The notes: generated by a model not told the origin, from the sequence alone. 62,000 bases of DNA from Adiantum capillus-veneris (GCA_014529385.2 CM043966.1:99648087-99710086); one strand, 5' to 3'; shown: positions 1 to 11,689, counted from the first letter of the stretch. Program-made: numbers and translations.

Positions 1-1985
1 TTTTCCTACTATATGCTTGAACTCAGGATTCAAGGACTTAATGTAGGTAATCCATCCTAGCGTGGCAATGTCTATTGTTGAGCAGGTTGTAATCATTCCA
101 AGGAGTGGTAGACAATCTGTTTCCACAACCACATATGCTCCAATCAAGTACTCCTTTTGACACTTTAGTGCTGTAACCATGCCCCACAACTCCCGTTTTA
201 CCTGTGGGTAGTTCCTTTGTTGAGTACTTATAACCTTGGCTCCAAACCTTACCACATACCTATGTCCCTCTTCGTCATCTTGCCCTATTGCCCATCCAAT
301 TCCTGTCGGACTTGTATCCACTGTCACTATTACTGGCTTTCCACACTCATAGTTTACCTTTCTTAAAGTCAGTGCTTGTTGTAGCAAATCTTTTAGCTTT
401 CTTATAGCCCTTGCTTGTGCGTCTCCCCAATGAAACTTTTGATTTTTCCATATAACATAAAACACACATGCACCAAGAAATCAGCAAACTTCACTCACAT
501 ATATGCATACCTCCTTCATCTTATGAATTGCATCAATTTTTGTTGGACAAGTCCACCTCCCATCGGGACCACACATGTGCCCAACAATCAACATCTCCTT
601 CACTCCAAACACAGACTTTTGTCTTGAGAGGGTAAGGTTCACCTGTTCTAGTATGGATAGGATTTTGTCACAATCGTCTATGTGTTGTGCCACAAAGTTG
701 CGGCACCCCTTGGAATCCAAAGCTTCATCTTTATTACTTACTTCACATCCTTTGATAGGAACATCATCAAAAAAGGGCATAGTTACTTGGGGAATAAAGT
801 CACGTAAGACCTTATTCATAACATTCATCATATGTGCAACCGAATTGGTTGCTCCCTGTGGTAAGGTACACATCCTTACCAAACCCAAAGGTGTCCTCAT
901 GGCAGTCATATCCCTGCTTTCCATTTCTAGTTGGAACTGATCATACTCTGAGTACAAATCTCCCATAGAATATATTGCCCTTCCTGCAAATGCTTCTACA
1001 AACTCATCCACAATTGGCCTTGTACCCATATTCCTGATTGTGACTTTGTTGACTGTTGCATATCTTGGATGAAGTGCAGAGCTCCATTCTTCTTTGGTAC
1101 TGTGAACCAGCTGTTTGAGTATGGAGCACATGAAGGCTCCAAAATACCCATCTTGATCTTCTCATTTAGCAGCTCAATTAACTTTAGTAAGTGAGCTTTT
1201 GGAACTGGTATTGGCCGTAAGCTCCAAGGTACATGAGGGATGGTAAAGATCACCATAGGAGCAACATTGGTAGGATCTACACATCCTATCTCATGTGGCT
1301 CAAATGCAAATGCTTTTCCATGTTTAGAGAGCATCTCTTCAAAACATTCCCTTTCAACCTGTGTCAAGGAGTCCTCATTCCCAATCTTCAATTTCTTTAG
1401 AGACTCCTTTGTAAACCTGTGTCCAATCCCTTTTGGATCTCCAAGACTAGGTTGCAAAGAAGCTTGTTCTAGCTTTTCCTTGCAGTCCTTTGGCAAAGGA
1501 AGTGGCACTGGTTTTATCTTCTTTGCCACAGTCTTGTACTTGGTGTCCACCTTTACTTCATGTTTTTGCTTCCTATCCTCCTGTTCTTTTTGAAATGCCT
1601 CAACCACATTGTACATTTCAAGTGAGCACACTTTCACTATCTCATTTTGGTCATGCGAAGGATAATCTACTATGGACTGCAGATCTTGTAATGTGTCCAC
1701 AAAAGAAAACTTCTCAAACACACCTGTTATGTTTTCATTGTTTCCTAGAAGAACATGTTCTTTCCACTCCTTTTGTAGACTATGTACATGTTTGCGAGAA
1801 CCTCGACTCCAGTTCTCACATTTTAGAAAAGAGAGATATCCATATTTTGTTAGACCTGCAAAACCTGTACAGAAAACCTCCTTATGTGAGAGCCTTTCCG
1901 TTTTTGTACCATCGTAATCTCGCTCTACAATGGTACCTGGCCAAAATCCATTCTCTCTTGATGATCATAAAACTCTTTACTCAAT
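1..1985 (-). pseudogene. Family A Ty3/gypsy pol segment (linker, RT, RNase H), inverted
   Basis: Read on the minus strand, this runs from the protease-RT linker (near 1985) through reverse transcriptase (about 1720-480) into RNase H (to base 1). It is closely similar to the family A pol at 36236-38260. The RT active site reads FFDDVP (near 765), the FxDD type seen in the intact family A copies. The RT frame is broken: one open stretch covers 996-1721 and another 481-1131, offset by a frameshift near 1040, a different place from the frameshift in the tandem copies. The segment is cut by the window edge. It stops abruptly near 1985-1990, where the integrase of the same family continues on the opposite strand, so I read it as an inverted internal segment of one element. 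It is not functional as it stands. Confidence 0.88.
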
Positions 1986-1989
1986 CTGG

Positions 1990-2771
1990 GCAATGGGCGC
2001 TCTCAGAGACTGTCATGATCTCCTTGAGGATGTAATCTGCCGCTATGGTTGTGTGGGAAAGATAACTACAGACAGAGCAGAGCTGGATGCCGAGGAAGAA
2101 AGGGAATTCTTTTCTAAGATAGGAATCAAGCTTTCCCTTACCACCGCTTACAATCCGGAAGGCAACGGGAAAAGTGAAAGAGGGCATCCACCAATCATCA
2201 AAGCCTTGGCTAAAGCTTGTGAAGGGATAATTAGTGAGTGGACAAAACTATTGCCATATGCTCTATGGACTGATCGCACAACACATAGCTCACAAACTGG
2301 CTACACGCTTGCAGAAAAGATGTATGGTCAAAAGTCTGTAATTCCCATTGAAGAGACCATTCCCACATGGAATGTGCTACCTTGGCAAGATGGGCTTAGC
2401 AGAGAAGAGCTCCTTGCCTTGTGTAAAAGACAGCTAGAAAGAAGGCCCGAAGACATTGAGGTTGCAAAAGAAAGATTGAAGAATGCCAGGTTGAAAAGCA
2501 AGGACTACTTTGATAGAAGACACGGTCTAAGAAGGAAGGTAATTAAGCAAGGAGATTGGATTTTAGTGTATGACATTAGTCTTGATAACCATCATACTGT
2601 CATGCGAAAGGTTTCAAAACGATGGTTTGGACTGTATATAGTCAAGTTACGTACATGACAATGCCACTTACACCCTGGCTGAATTGGATGGAACAGAGAT
2701 AAAGATACCCATTGCAAGAAAGAGAATCAAGGTATTCAAAAGAAGAGAGGATAGTCATTCGGCTGATGAAG
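1990..2771 (+). pseudogene. Family A integrase, C-terminal part
   Basis: The plus-strand frame aligns with residues about 620-880 of the family A pol at 37095-39827. It keeps the second catalytic Asp (TDRAELD), the catalytic Glu (NGKSERGH) and the C-terminal DNA-binding region (KRWFG). The zinc finger and the first catalytic Asp are missing on this strand because the upstream part of pol lies inverted at 1-1985. The frame is lost near 2655 after KRWFG. There is no chromodomain, as in the other family A copies. An LTR follows in the same orientation, so this marks the 3' half of the element. Confidence 0.88.
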
Positions 2772-2879
2772 TGAGCGAGAATGAAAGATAATTTCAAGAT
2801 ATTTTGAAAAGATAGACACTTGCCACACAAATCCCTTGGATATTTTTATGCAAATATCTTCTTCAAGGGGCAACTTCAC

Positions 2880-2888
2880 CTATAAATA
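2880..2888 (+). promoter_or_regulatory. TATA box of the split LTR
   Basis: CTATAAATA follows CTTCAC, the same context as the TATA of the tandem LTRs (CCTTCACCTATAAAAGG). It lies about 440 bases upstream of the small frames, so these would be in the transcribed leader. Confidence 0.6.
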
Positions 2889-3320
2889 GAGCCTCTTGCC
2901 CCTCACTTGGGCATCCAACGATCCATCAAGCAATCAAGCACTCAAGCAATCCCCATAATCAAGCCACTCTATCAAGCCATCACCCAACCTCATAGCCATC
3001 TCCTTGAGTGAAACTTTCTCTCAATTTCAGCCCAACACATCTTGAGCTTGCTACTTCATGCCTCAAGCCTTCTATCTCCTCACTTGTAATACTCATACAC
3101 TCTATGTAACCTTCTTTCATCAATAAAGACGCATTTTTGGTGGCTCGCAAATGGTGTTGGGTACTACTACTCATCTTCTACTTCATCAAGTTGGCTACAA
3201 GACCACAAAGTCTTGAGGTGTGCTTCACTTCTTTGGCTTGAGCTTGTGTGGGTCTTTGTGTGTTGGTTGTCTCTCGTATCTCTTTCATTCATTGTTTCAC
3301 TGCTTTCTAAACTTTCTTAG

Positions 3321-3539
3321 ATGAATAATCCCAATGGTGTAACCTTTCAACCCTTTCACTTTGTGCAAAATATTAGGATTAATGTTTGTATTAGCCATAA
3401 AATTCACTTCCAACAGAGAATTGTGTTACTCTTTGGGCCAGAGAGACTGCGAGAAATTATTATTTCTCCACGTCCTCTTATTTTGCCACTGCTAGACTAC
3501 TCTAATTCTTTCGATGTGCACATATTTATTCTCCTCTAG
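3321..3539 (+). CDS. LTR-encoded small protein A (72 aa), diverged copy
   Basis: An open frame of 72 codons. By hand alignment it matches the protein A frames of the tandem LTRs (33244, 41269, 49294) over the whole length without a gap, with about 47 of 72 residues identical. About 29 of those identical residues use a different codon, which indicates selection on the protein. The conserved core includes I-S-x-K-I-H-F-Q-Q-R-I-V, LFG, ER-L, P-x-x-ILPL, DY and SFDV. I recognise no known domain, signal peptide or metal-binding pattern. It is a paralogue of protein B just downstream. In this copy a 29-base spacer separates the two frames, whereas in the tandem LTRs they overlap. Function unknown. 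Confidence 0.6.
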   Translation: MNNPNGVTFQPFHFVQNIRINVCISHKIHFQQRIVLLFGPERLREIIISPRPLILPLLDYSNSFDVHIFILL

Positions 3540-3568
3540 GGGTTGAGTCTTGCTTTCTTAATATTACT

Positions 3569-6440
3569 ACGAACCAAGAAGACTTGTACACACGGCTCAC
3601 TCCTATCACTAGGCAAAACATCTACATCTTTGTAAGCACTAAGTTACAGTCTCAAAGAACCATTTGCAGTCTATTTGGAGCACAACGACTTCCTGCTATA
3701 AATGCATCAGTGAACCCTTTCATCTTACCTTTGATTAGATACGATCAAAGCCTTGATGTTGAAGCGGTCCGGGGCGGGCAACAAGAAGAGCAACCTCTAG
3801 ACACCCTTCAAGGCTCCCGTGTTGCTCAATGGGGCTGGGGCACAACACAACACAAACCAAAACAACAAACCCCCAGCCAAATCCCAACTACACAAGGGGC
3901 ACCACCTAGTTTAAGAGCGAACTAGGACGCAAAAGAGGAGAATCGTTAGAGCAACCCACAAACAAGCAAGGAATTTACACTAACCCTAACACCAATGGAA
4001 CACTCTCACACACTAAAACACGAGAGAGAGAGAGAGATGGTGCTCGGGCTGCTTTGAAGTGTATCGTTAATTATCAAGCAAACATAAATATATATATGTA
4101 AGAAAGAGAGAGAAGGGGGAAGGGGGTGCTTGTTGCACTAATGCCTTCTTACAAATCTGTCATGACCAATCAAAGTGAGATTAGTATTTGTTCAACATAG
4201 CCTGTGTAAATTACACCACAACACATCACAAGAAAAAAGCCACCCCAATCACTGTCTTAAGGCCAGGGGAGTCCTCTCCACCCTGTCGCCCTCTTACAGC
4301 ATGTGGGATTTATGGCTAAATTGATAACAATACCCGTAGACAAGCTATCAAGAACTTAAATAAAACACCAAGACACTTACACACCATTATTGTCCATGAC
4401 TTCACATTGGAAGGGAGACAAGGTATCCATGCTTAGTCCAAATTCACCCTCCTTGATTCAGCAAATGTTGGGCTTACTCTAGTAGGAGAAATGATAGATT
4501 TTCTACTTTCAATTTAATGATCACTCTCTCTTACAATGGCATAGAGTTCCCTTGCTAATCACCCCTAATACAACACATACATATGCCTAATGCCAATGAG
4601 ATTCCACTCAAGAGCTCCTTCTCAAGAGGTTGAGCTTGGCTTCTCAAGCTATAGCATAGTGCTCTTTCTTCTCCCCCCTTTTGTGCTAGCTACACCCTCC
4701 TTTTATAGCAATTTTGAAGGCTAGGGTTACTCCTCTAACCATGGTTGGGTTAGATTTTCAGCAATTTATCTAATTTCTTTTGCTTGGAATTATCAAGAAG
4801 TTGGTGGGGAAAGAGAGAGAAGAGAAATGGAGGTGATAGGACTTTTCATAGTGGGTTAGTGTTAGTAGAGTTAGTATTAATTTACAAATGGAATTGGATA
4901 TTTACAATGGGAGTATCCATGTAGGATACAAATAAGGAAGAAAAACTCTTAAGAGGTAAGAAAAGGTGGATTTCTTACAAGGTTGATGCTCCAAGTGTCT
5001 TGAGTAGGGCCAATTTTGACGCTTGTTGACGGTCCACTAGCTTTGACGGTACATTTTTTCTCCACTCTTGACCTTCCTTGAGAGACAAGGTAATTGAAAC
5101 TGAGTAATCAACCACCATGATGCTGTCTTTTAAGAGAAGAGGCTGAATTTTGTGGTTTTTTTGATAGATATGGGTAATTTGGAGGAGGAAAAATGAGACT
5201 AGGTGGTCAATTTTGGAATGGAATTGTGTGTGGGAGGTATGAGTTCACCATGGTTTCTCTTATTCTTCAAGGTTGAGGAGAAGGTGAGTAGGGTGCAGAG
5301 AGGAGTGGTGAGAGAGGTGGGGATGATGAGTGGAGAAGTGTGTGTGAAAGAGGAAAATGATAAAGTGGAAGAGAGAGTGTGGCTGCATAGCATGGGAAAA
5401 CTGGGGTCCACTAATAACATCATAGCTCACAGCTCGTAGCTCAAAAAAATATGAAAAAATTTGAGGCAAAAGTTCAGCCCACGAGCTACAACTTTTGTTT
5501 GTATCACCTTTTCAAATTCGGAGAGCAAGTGAACTTTAAAAATTCAGCAAAACCGACCGTTTTTTTCCACTGCACAAGGTCCTTGTGGAGTCCTTCTTTG
5601 GATGATTCTTTTGAATACCTCCAAGAGTGAGCCCTCCATAGTGCATGTATGCATGCCACCTACCCTTGACCTTATTTGGTAGGTCTATAATTGAAGATAT
5701 TGTTGAGATCATGATATAAGTGAATAGTACAACTAAGAAAATCAAATATTGAGGGGTCTAAAAAATATGTACATGTCAAATATAAATAATATAAGTGGAA
5801 AAAATATAAAGGGGTCAAAAAAAATCTCTCTCATTATGAGGCTACCATAAAAAGATAAATATTTTTGGTGTTCTAATTTTTTAGAAAAAAAACAAAATAG
5901 ATGTAGGAAGGGAAAAATCACAATAGTGAAAAAATATACACATAAATAAAGCTAGTTTTTTTGGATTTTTGTTGGGGTGGAGCTACACCAAATATAAGAG
6001 AAGCTTACATGAAAATATTTCTATATGGAATAAAGAGTATGGAAAATGGTAAGAAAAATTGTGGTAATGGTGAGGCAATGTACAGAGCATAAATAACACA
6101 CACCTAGGTAGAAATATTTAAATAAATACCAAAATAATTATGAAAAAATATTTTATTTAGGCCCTATATACAAAGAAATATTTACATACGCATGGGCCAT
6201 AATATACTTATTTTTTTTATTTTTTTGGCTCAACTAGCCCAATGACTAGCTAATTGAGGGTTTTTTATTTCAATAAGGAGATATGGGAAAAGTCCCCTAA
6301 CTCACGCGCACCTATATACAGTGAAAGGGTGAGGGTAAACACAGTGTTTGAGTGATTTGATAGGGTGAGATAACTCACTATGGCAATTACAGAGAGCCGA
6401 AAAAACGGCTATCAATGTTTTCATCTTTGTTTTGTTTTGA
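3569..6440 (+). pseudogene. LTR-encoded small protein B, diverged copy, disrupted
   Basis: The frame matches protein B of the tandem LTRs over codons 1-64 with no gap. About 52 of 64 residues are identical, and about 29 of those use different codons. The first codon is ACG where the tandem copies have ATG. After the codons for LDV at 3760 the frame is cut by the 2654-bp insertion. It resumes at 6420 and ends with the same FIFVLF-stop (stop at 6438-6440) as the tandem copies, with mostly synonymous differences. It was therefore intact in the C-terminal part until the insertion. Confidence 0.65.
3761..6414. mobile_element. 2654-bp insertion flanked by a 5-bp target duplication
   Basis: The LTR sequence breaks after ATGTT (3756-3760) and resumes with ATGTT (6415-6419), restoring homology to the tandem LTRs exactly. 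The insert starts GAAGCGGTCC and ends AACGGCTATCA. Just before the end is a short hairpin AGCCG-AAAAAA-CGGCT (6395-6410). I see no terminal repeats, no transposase and no coding frame, only AT-rich sequence with short GA runs (4022-4036, 4103-4114). A 5-bp duplication suits an LTR-type integrase, but the ends are not TG..CA. The class is undetermined. Confidence 0.65.
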
Positions 6441-6595
6441 GGGTTTCACGTGTGCGTATGTGTCTACATGTAAGATTCCAATGGCTACAGCTACAAACAC
6501 TAAGCTTGCTTAAGTGAAAGCCTTCACATTCTCCCCACAAACCCTCACAGCTAGAGGCCCGATGCCTTCTTGGCAAGACCGCCAACTCTTTGACA

Positions 6596-7152
6596 ATGTG
6601 GCAAGATAGGCCCTACAAAGTCTATTTCCCATTTGGCAAATGCTCGTTCTCCCATTATTGGTCGCAGTGGCATGTCATCACGTTGCACCCGTACCTTAGT
6701 ACGTTAGCAAGCGTCACATCATCTCACGTAATATTCAGCATCCATCAACAGAGTAGGCCACTAGATTCCTACTAGGAGTATGGATTTTATGGTTTTGTCT
6801 ACAGAAAGTGTTCTCTTACAGGAAGGGCATGTGCTTGCTCAAGTATGGGTAGGTACTCATGTTCTGCAGCAAAAATCCTTAAGTTTTCATCTATTCCTTT
6901 CCGATAAAGGTGGGTTTTGATGATAGCATAGTTTTTCTCTTCTTGTTGAATCAAGAATAATCTAGCTCTACTCAAGTTCTCTGGTAAAACTCCTTGCTCT
7001 AAGTGATCCACAATGTACTTTTCCCACTTGGTTGTTGTTGTTATCCTGAACAGTGTACCATGCTCGATTGGCTTGTTGATTGCACAAACATCACATGAGC
7101 TAGCATAGTCGTGTATGATTCCAAGTACCATCAGTCTTTTATATGTTTGCAT
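6596..7152 (-). pseudogene. Tat/Athila-like integrase, N-terminal part (family C)
   Basis: On the minus strand this encodes the RNase H-integrase linker and integrase zinc-binding region: an AH..REHF stretch, then Y-V-R-x-C-D-A-C in another frame, then FAKWEIDFVGPI, the start of the catalytic core with the first catalytic Asp. The pattern is that of plant Tat/Athila-type Ty3 elements. It is broken by frameshifts and stops around 6650-6800 and is cut at 6595/6596 by the family A LTR. No RT is recognisable between this and the leader, so the element was deleted or non-autonomous. The primer site and LTR at 9492-10470 on the same strand fit as its 5' end. Confidence 0.75.
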
Positions 7153-7260
7153 TTTGGCATGATGAATACCCGTAGTTTGTACATGAAACTTGCTTTAGAT
7201 ATATCTCTTTTTTTGAATGGCTCGATGCATAATCTGAGTATGTTTTCATGTCCTTGCTGA

Positions 7261-7613
7261 TTGATGGTTGTCTATCATATGGCAACAAACCAATGGTGAG
7301 CTATGGTATAACCTATTCGCTCTACCTTGGTACCATATGTATGTTGAAGAGATACTGCAGGTGCAAAAATTTTAGGTTTGGTGCAGGCTATGATGGTCCT
7401 CTCTCATTTTGGTTTCTTTTTTGAAACTCACACTTGTTGATTGATGGTTGTCTATCAATTGGCAACAAACCAATGGTGAGCTATGGTATAACCTGTTCGC
7501 TCTACCTTGGTACCATCTGTATGTTGAAGAGATAATGCAGGTGCAAAAATTTTAGGTTTGGTGCAGGCTATGATGGTCCTCTCTCATTTTGGTTTCTTTT
7601 TTGAAACTCACAC
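7261..7613. repeat. 180-bp tandem duplication (two units)
   Basis: The unit starting TTGATGGTTGTCTATCA at 7261 is repeated from 7441 with only a few differences. The second copy fades after AACTCACACTT near 7613. The high similarity suggests a fairly recent local duplication inside the old family C remnant. Confidence 0.9.
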
Positions 7614-8110
7614 TTTTGGATCCCTCAGCCATATAGGTAAATGATCTCTCTGAAGATGTATCAGAAAGACTCTCCTGCAAGATCAACTCTAAGGTAAGTA
7701 TGGTCTCTTGTTTGACACTACCCTCAGTTGAAATATGGCTTGATTGGTCTCTAATGCTAGGGTTTCTACTTTGATAAAGTTTGCATGGATGCAAATACAT
7801 CAAGAAATTGAAGCTTGAAAAACCCTAACCTGTTACCTTTTATGGTGCATTCAGTCCTTTGATCAAAAGCAGCTTATTTCCACTCTAATCCATAGAACTT
7901 GTACAAAATTCACTTGGTGGCTATAGCTTTACAACCGTTGGGTTAATCAAAATCTACTGGAATCAGAATTTGTTGAACTTTTGACACAAACTCCTATTTT
8001 GCTTGCAATATGCACAATCCAAATCCAAATTAAATTTTGAAAACACCACTATGCTCCCAAGGACTAGTGCTAACTTTGATATCAATCTAGGTAGATATTG
8101 TGATTGACAG

Positions 8111-8991
8111 GGGGTCATGGATCACGATCCATGTACCCCAGTGTTAGAATCACTTGAAACTTGGCACACGAGTCTCTCACAGCCTCTTGATAGCTGTTAA
8201 ATGATTTCTAGGTGGTTTGATTCCCCTTAGTTCTCCCAAAAGTTATTTTGTCGGTCTGTTTTGCAATTTTTGGTCCCCATTGACCCTGGCTTGTTTGAGC
8301 CTCTTCTTGAAGGTTTTTGGTACCCCTGTTTTTGGATAAGTTGTTGGTGTTGGTCTTTGCTACAAGTCTGTAACGTCACAATCCCAAACTCTAGTAAGGG
8401 GACATGGATTCCAATCCATATTCCACCATTTTGAACCCTACACTTGGTTAGATGGTTACTTAAGTCTATGGAGTTTTCCTATCCACTTTTTTTTTGGATT
8501 TGAACTCTTTTCTCCCTGCCAAAAGCAAAATTTTGTGGCTGCTTGTGGTTTTTGCCTTGCAACTTGTACTTTGGTGTTTTGATCGACTTTTTATTGTTTT
8601 TTTCTATGACAACCTTCACAAAAATTGTTCCAAATGATATCATCTACTCACTGCCCAAATATCAGTCTCATATGCTTCAGGGGGTCATGGATCGCAATCC
8701 ATGTTCCACCACATTTGGTCATGTAATTTGGTCAATTGTGTGCCTAGGCCCTGTAGAGGTCAAATTTTCACTTTTTTTTTGGTTTGAACACCAAAAAGTC
8801 AAAAAGGCCCAACTTTTGTCTATTTCCAAGATTTTTTTGTGTCTTTGCCCAAATTTTTTTATTTGACTGAGCTTTTAGAGTCAATTTTTCACCAAAAGTG
8901 TGTATCTGGAGATTTGGAACCCAACAGAAACCTTTGGTATCAGTTTTTGTCCAATTTGTCTCAGGGGGTCATGGATCCCGATCCATGTTCC
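8111..8991 (-). repeat. Hairpin repeat array C (four stem-tetraloops, about 285-bp period)
   Basis: Four interrupted palindromes occur at 8111-8139, 8398-8424, 8681-8708 and 8965-8991, spaced 287, 283 and 284 bases apart. Each has stem arms CATGGAT / ATCCAT(G) around a variable 4-base centre (plus strand: CACG, TCCA, CGCA, CCCG), with outer GGGG and CC(CC) flanks. The sequence between them is much less conserved. In the element's sense (minus strand) the first hairpin starts about 517 nt after the primer site. Function unknown; RNA structure in the genomic transcript or a dimeric protein site are both possible. Confidence 0.8.
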
Positions 8992-9491
8992 TGCACTTTT
9001 TAGCGTAAAACTTTCCAGATCAGCTCTCTGTAGCTTGTCTAACCCCTCTTCTCACTTATTTTTGGGTTTGACTTTGCTTTTGTGCTCCAATCATCAAATT
9101 TCTAAGATTTCAAAGTTTATGGTCTAGGTAACCAAAATAAGGCTTGATAGTTTTTTCCTTGATCCGTTATAGATGTTACCTAACCTACTCCTAATTGCAA
9201 AATTGAATCTTATGACTAATCAACAACGAATGGTGCAAAACTGGAAGAAAAATGGAATATGAAAAAGTACTTTCAAAGCATCACAAAATATGTAGAATAA
9301 AATGCTTTTGTATCTCACTCACAACTCCTAATACCTCTCAAGAGTAGGCCTAGCAAGTCCTTGACTTCTAGCCTCTACCACGCACTAAACCCCATGTCTA
9401 GGTGCCGCTAAAGTTAAATGAAGTGGAAATCAAAATCAAAAGTCTATAAGTAAAAAGTTACGACTAGGTCACTCCCCACCTAAGGCTCACT

Positions 9492-9509
9492 TTCCCGGCA
9501 ACGACACTA
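9492..9509 (-). other. Primer binding site, tRNA-Asp-like (family C)
   Basis: Minus strand, directly after the LTR end CCGCTAACA: TAGTGTCGTTGCCGGGAA. About 14 of 18 bases match the usual plant Asp-type primer site TGGCGCCGTTGCCGGGGA, which I quote from memory. Asp-type sites are typical of Tat/Athila elements, in agreement with the integrase at 6596-7152. Confidence 0.65.
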
Positions 9510-9510
9510 A

Positions 9511-10470
9511 TGTTAGCGGATTGCCACGACGAACATCTGTAACATAGATTTATGGCACTAACATAGTGTCAAATACTCAAGAAAGAAAGTCGGATGGGGC
9601 ACAAAGACTCTTTGAGGGTGTCAGCCTCAAGAAGTGAACCTACAGAATGACAATATCTCTATCACATGCAAATATATCGCTCTCGGATCTAGCAACCTAC
9701 ATATGTCCTATGTCACCACACTTAGTCGTCAACCCATTTTGGCACTCAAACAAAGTCCAAATGCTACAAAACTTTAGGAGGAGGTCTAGGGCACAGAGGG
9801 GACTGGCCAAACAAGTTTGGTAGCAATTTGAGGAGGTACCAAAATCATGATCCATCATGATCAAGGTCCTAGAAAGAGCAATAGAACATACCAAAAAGGT
9901 TTTCCTAGGGCCTAGGAACACTCTCCTATGGTCAGAATGTTAAAAAACAGTCATTATTGCACTCAAAATAGACAATTTAGCCTACTAATGAGTACTCCCT
10001 AATGATAGTAGAATCGACAATGAATATACTTGAATGAAAGAGCAATAGACAAGGAACACAATGCAAGTTTTGGAATCAAAATGTGATTACTAGAGCTCAA
10101 GATATGAGGATTACAAGATGCATGAGAGTAGCCACTCTCAGTCGTCAACTTGATAATAATAAGGGTTCCCATAACAAGGTCAAAGCGTGCATGGCATTTT
10201 GAAAGAGAAATCAAAAAGCAAGTCACATAAGGCCTTGAATGACGAGACCCATTTACACACAAAAGAATAGACATCCAAAAATTTGTATTCCTTTCCCCTT
10301 CTCCTCTATGGCATGTTTTTTTTTTTGCAAAACTCACAAATTGTGAGTAGTAAATTAAAGATGAAAAAGAATTAGAGACAATAGCCCTGCTCAAAACAGG
10401 CTAGGGCATCAAAACTCACAACCAAGTCCCTCATCTACATGTCCATGATTCGACTTTTTAAAGGGAAGCC
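9511..10470 (-). mobile_element. Family C 5' LTR (minus strand)
   Basis: The reverse complement is similar over most of its length to the plus-strand LTR at 60521-61410. Shared blocks include TTGTAATCCTCATATCTTGA, CATTAGTAGGCTAAAT and GTGGTGACATAGGACATA. The LTR ends (minus sense) with CCGCTAACA next to the primer site. The other end is not sharply defined; homology fades near 10330-10470. The two LTRs differ in many places, so they belong to different insertions of one family. Confidence 0.75.
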
Positions 10471-11689
10471 GAGAAACCTATTACAACATCACAAATAACA
10501 TCGAGCTGACCATATTGGGTGCCACCATTACTGACCCACTCACGCCAAGCCAAAAATGTCCAATATAATTAGCAGATACATAAAAAATATTTAGGAATAG
10601 AGATAAAGTCCCACAATGGGTGGAGTCAATCACCTCCTTCACAAGAAAGACATCCCAACAACAGACGACCCTCGAACCACAGAAACACCTAGATCTCAAC
10701 AGCACCATCAACCAGCCCAGCAGGGGGACCAAGGGCTACCACGAACTGGTATTCTTCTTCCACAAATGGACCACTTCTCCCTTGGTCCCAAAACCTTAAC
10801 CAAAGCATCCTTCAAAACCAAACCAACAGGCCACCATCAGCAAAGATTCACCCAACCCAACAAAACCAACCAATGAATAGTAATCAATGCATCGGAAGAG
10901 ATCCACCATCCAAACTTCAACAAGGGAACAATCAGGCACATCAAATCCCTTGCCAGCAACAAGGGAGAAAGGCTATTGCTAAGCCCCTAGCACAAAAAGA
11001 AAAGCCAACTATGAGAGGGAAAGAAAGCAACTATGTAAGGTGGGGCAGTCGGGTGCCCCGACTCGGGAGCACCCCTGTCCACTGATGCTATGGCTCCCTA
11101 CCACAGTTTCCTTGTTTTGCATGTATAACTAAAAGTTCCACTATGCAGCAGTGAAGCGCGGCCCCAAGATGACCCACAAGTGAGGCCCCTCCTCGATGTG
11201 AGCATGCCTGAGCTGCCACCCCCGTCCTACAACAGAGCTCCCCCTCCCTTGCTTCGGCACACAGAGAAGGTCCTTCTTTTAGGTTTTTTTCTCTGTGGCA
11301 TGTTTTAACATGCCAAAAAGTACATATAGATAAATAAGAAAGAGAAGGTGGATGAGCTGTGTAAGAAAGAACTGAAAGCATTTAGTTCTTTTTTACACAA
11401 TCTCATGGCACTAATGGGACCAAAAGTTTAACCTTTGAATCATTGCATAGATAAAACTTGGGACGAGAGGTGAAATATAGTATAAGACCAAAATAATATG
11501 GCCAGGCTTATGCTAAACCACCTTAGCCAAATTATAGAGCAACCAAAAGACTACTCACAAGTGGCCAAAGATGTAAGAGTAGTGCATCTTAGCAATATAA
11601 AGATTAGTGTATAGCCAAGAGAAGTGGAAACCTTGGAAAGGCCCATATCAAAGAATGAGTGTTGGGTGACCTTGAAGGCAATGGGAAAG
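10471..11689 (+). other. No recognisable gene; Gln/Pro/Thr-rich frames upstream of the LINE
   Basis: Two adjoining plus-strand frames (10616-10876 and 10873-11085) are rich in Gln, Thr, Pro and Lys and overlap by four bases. They could be a decayed ORF1 of the LINE downstream, but I see no zinc knuckle or RRM. At 11046-11073 there is a GC-rich hairpin with arms GGGTGC..CCGA and TCGG..GCACCC. The rest shows nothing. Confidence 0.3.

Larger units (their letters stand above)
2780..6595 (+). mobile_element. Family A-related 3' LTR, split by an insertion
   Basis: It follows the integrase in the same orientation and is related to the 2012-bp LTRs at 31861-49922. Shared marks are a TATA box after TTCAC, the pair of small frames, and a terminal block CTCACAGC..AGGCCCG..GCCTTCTTGGCAAGACC ending in TTTGACA at 6595. 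The untranslated parts have diverged almost beyond recognition. The left edge is uncertain because no polypurine tract or TG start is visible near 2780. The LTR is interrupted at 3761-6414. Immediately after 6595 the sequence becomes an unrelated minus-strand integrase, so this element inserted into family C. Confidence 0.75.
7160..9490 (-). other. Leader region of family C (non-coding)
   Basis: About 2.3 kb lies between the primer site (9492-9509) and the integrase on the minus strand. It contains a 180-bp tandem duplication (7261-7613) and four hairpin repeats (8111-8991). No long frame is convincing; an 83-codon minus frame at 7552-7803 overlaps the tandem duplication and matches nothing I know. 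The region is rich in T runs on the plus strand. Confidence 0.5.
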
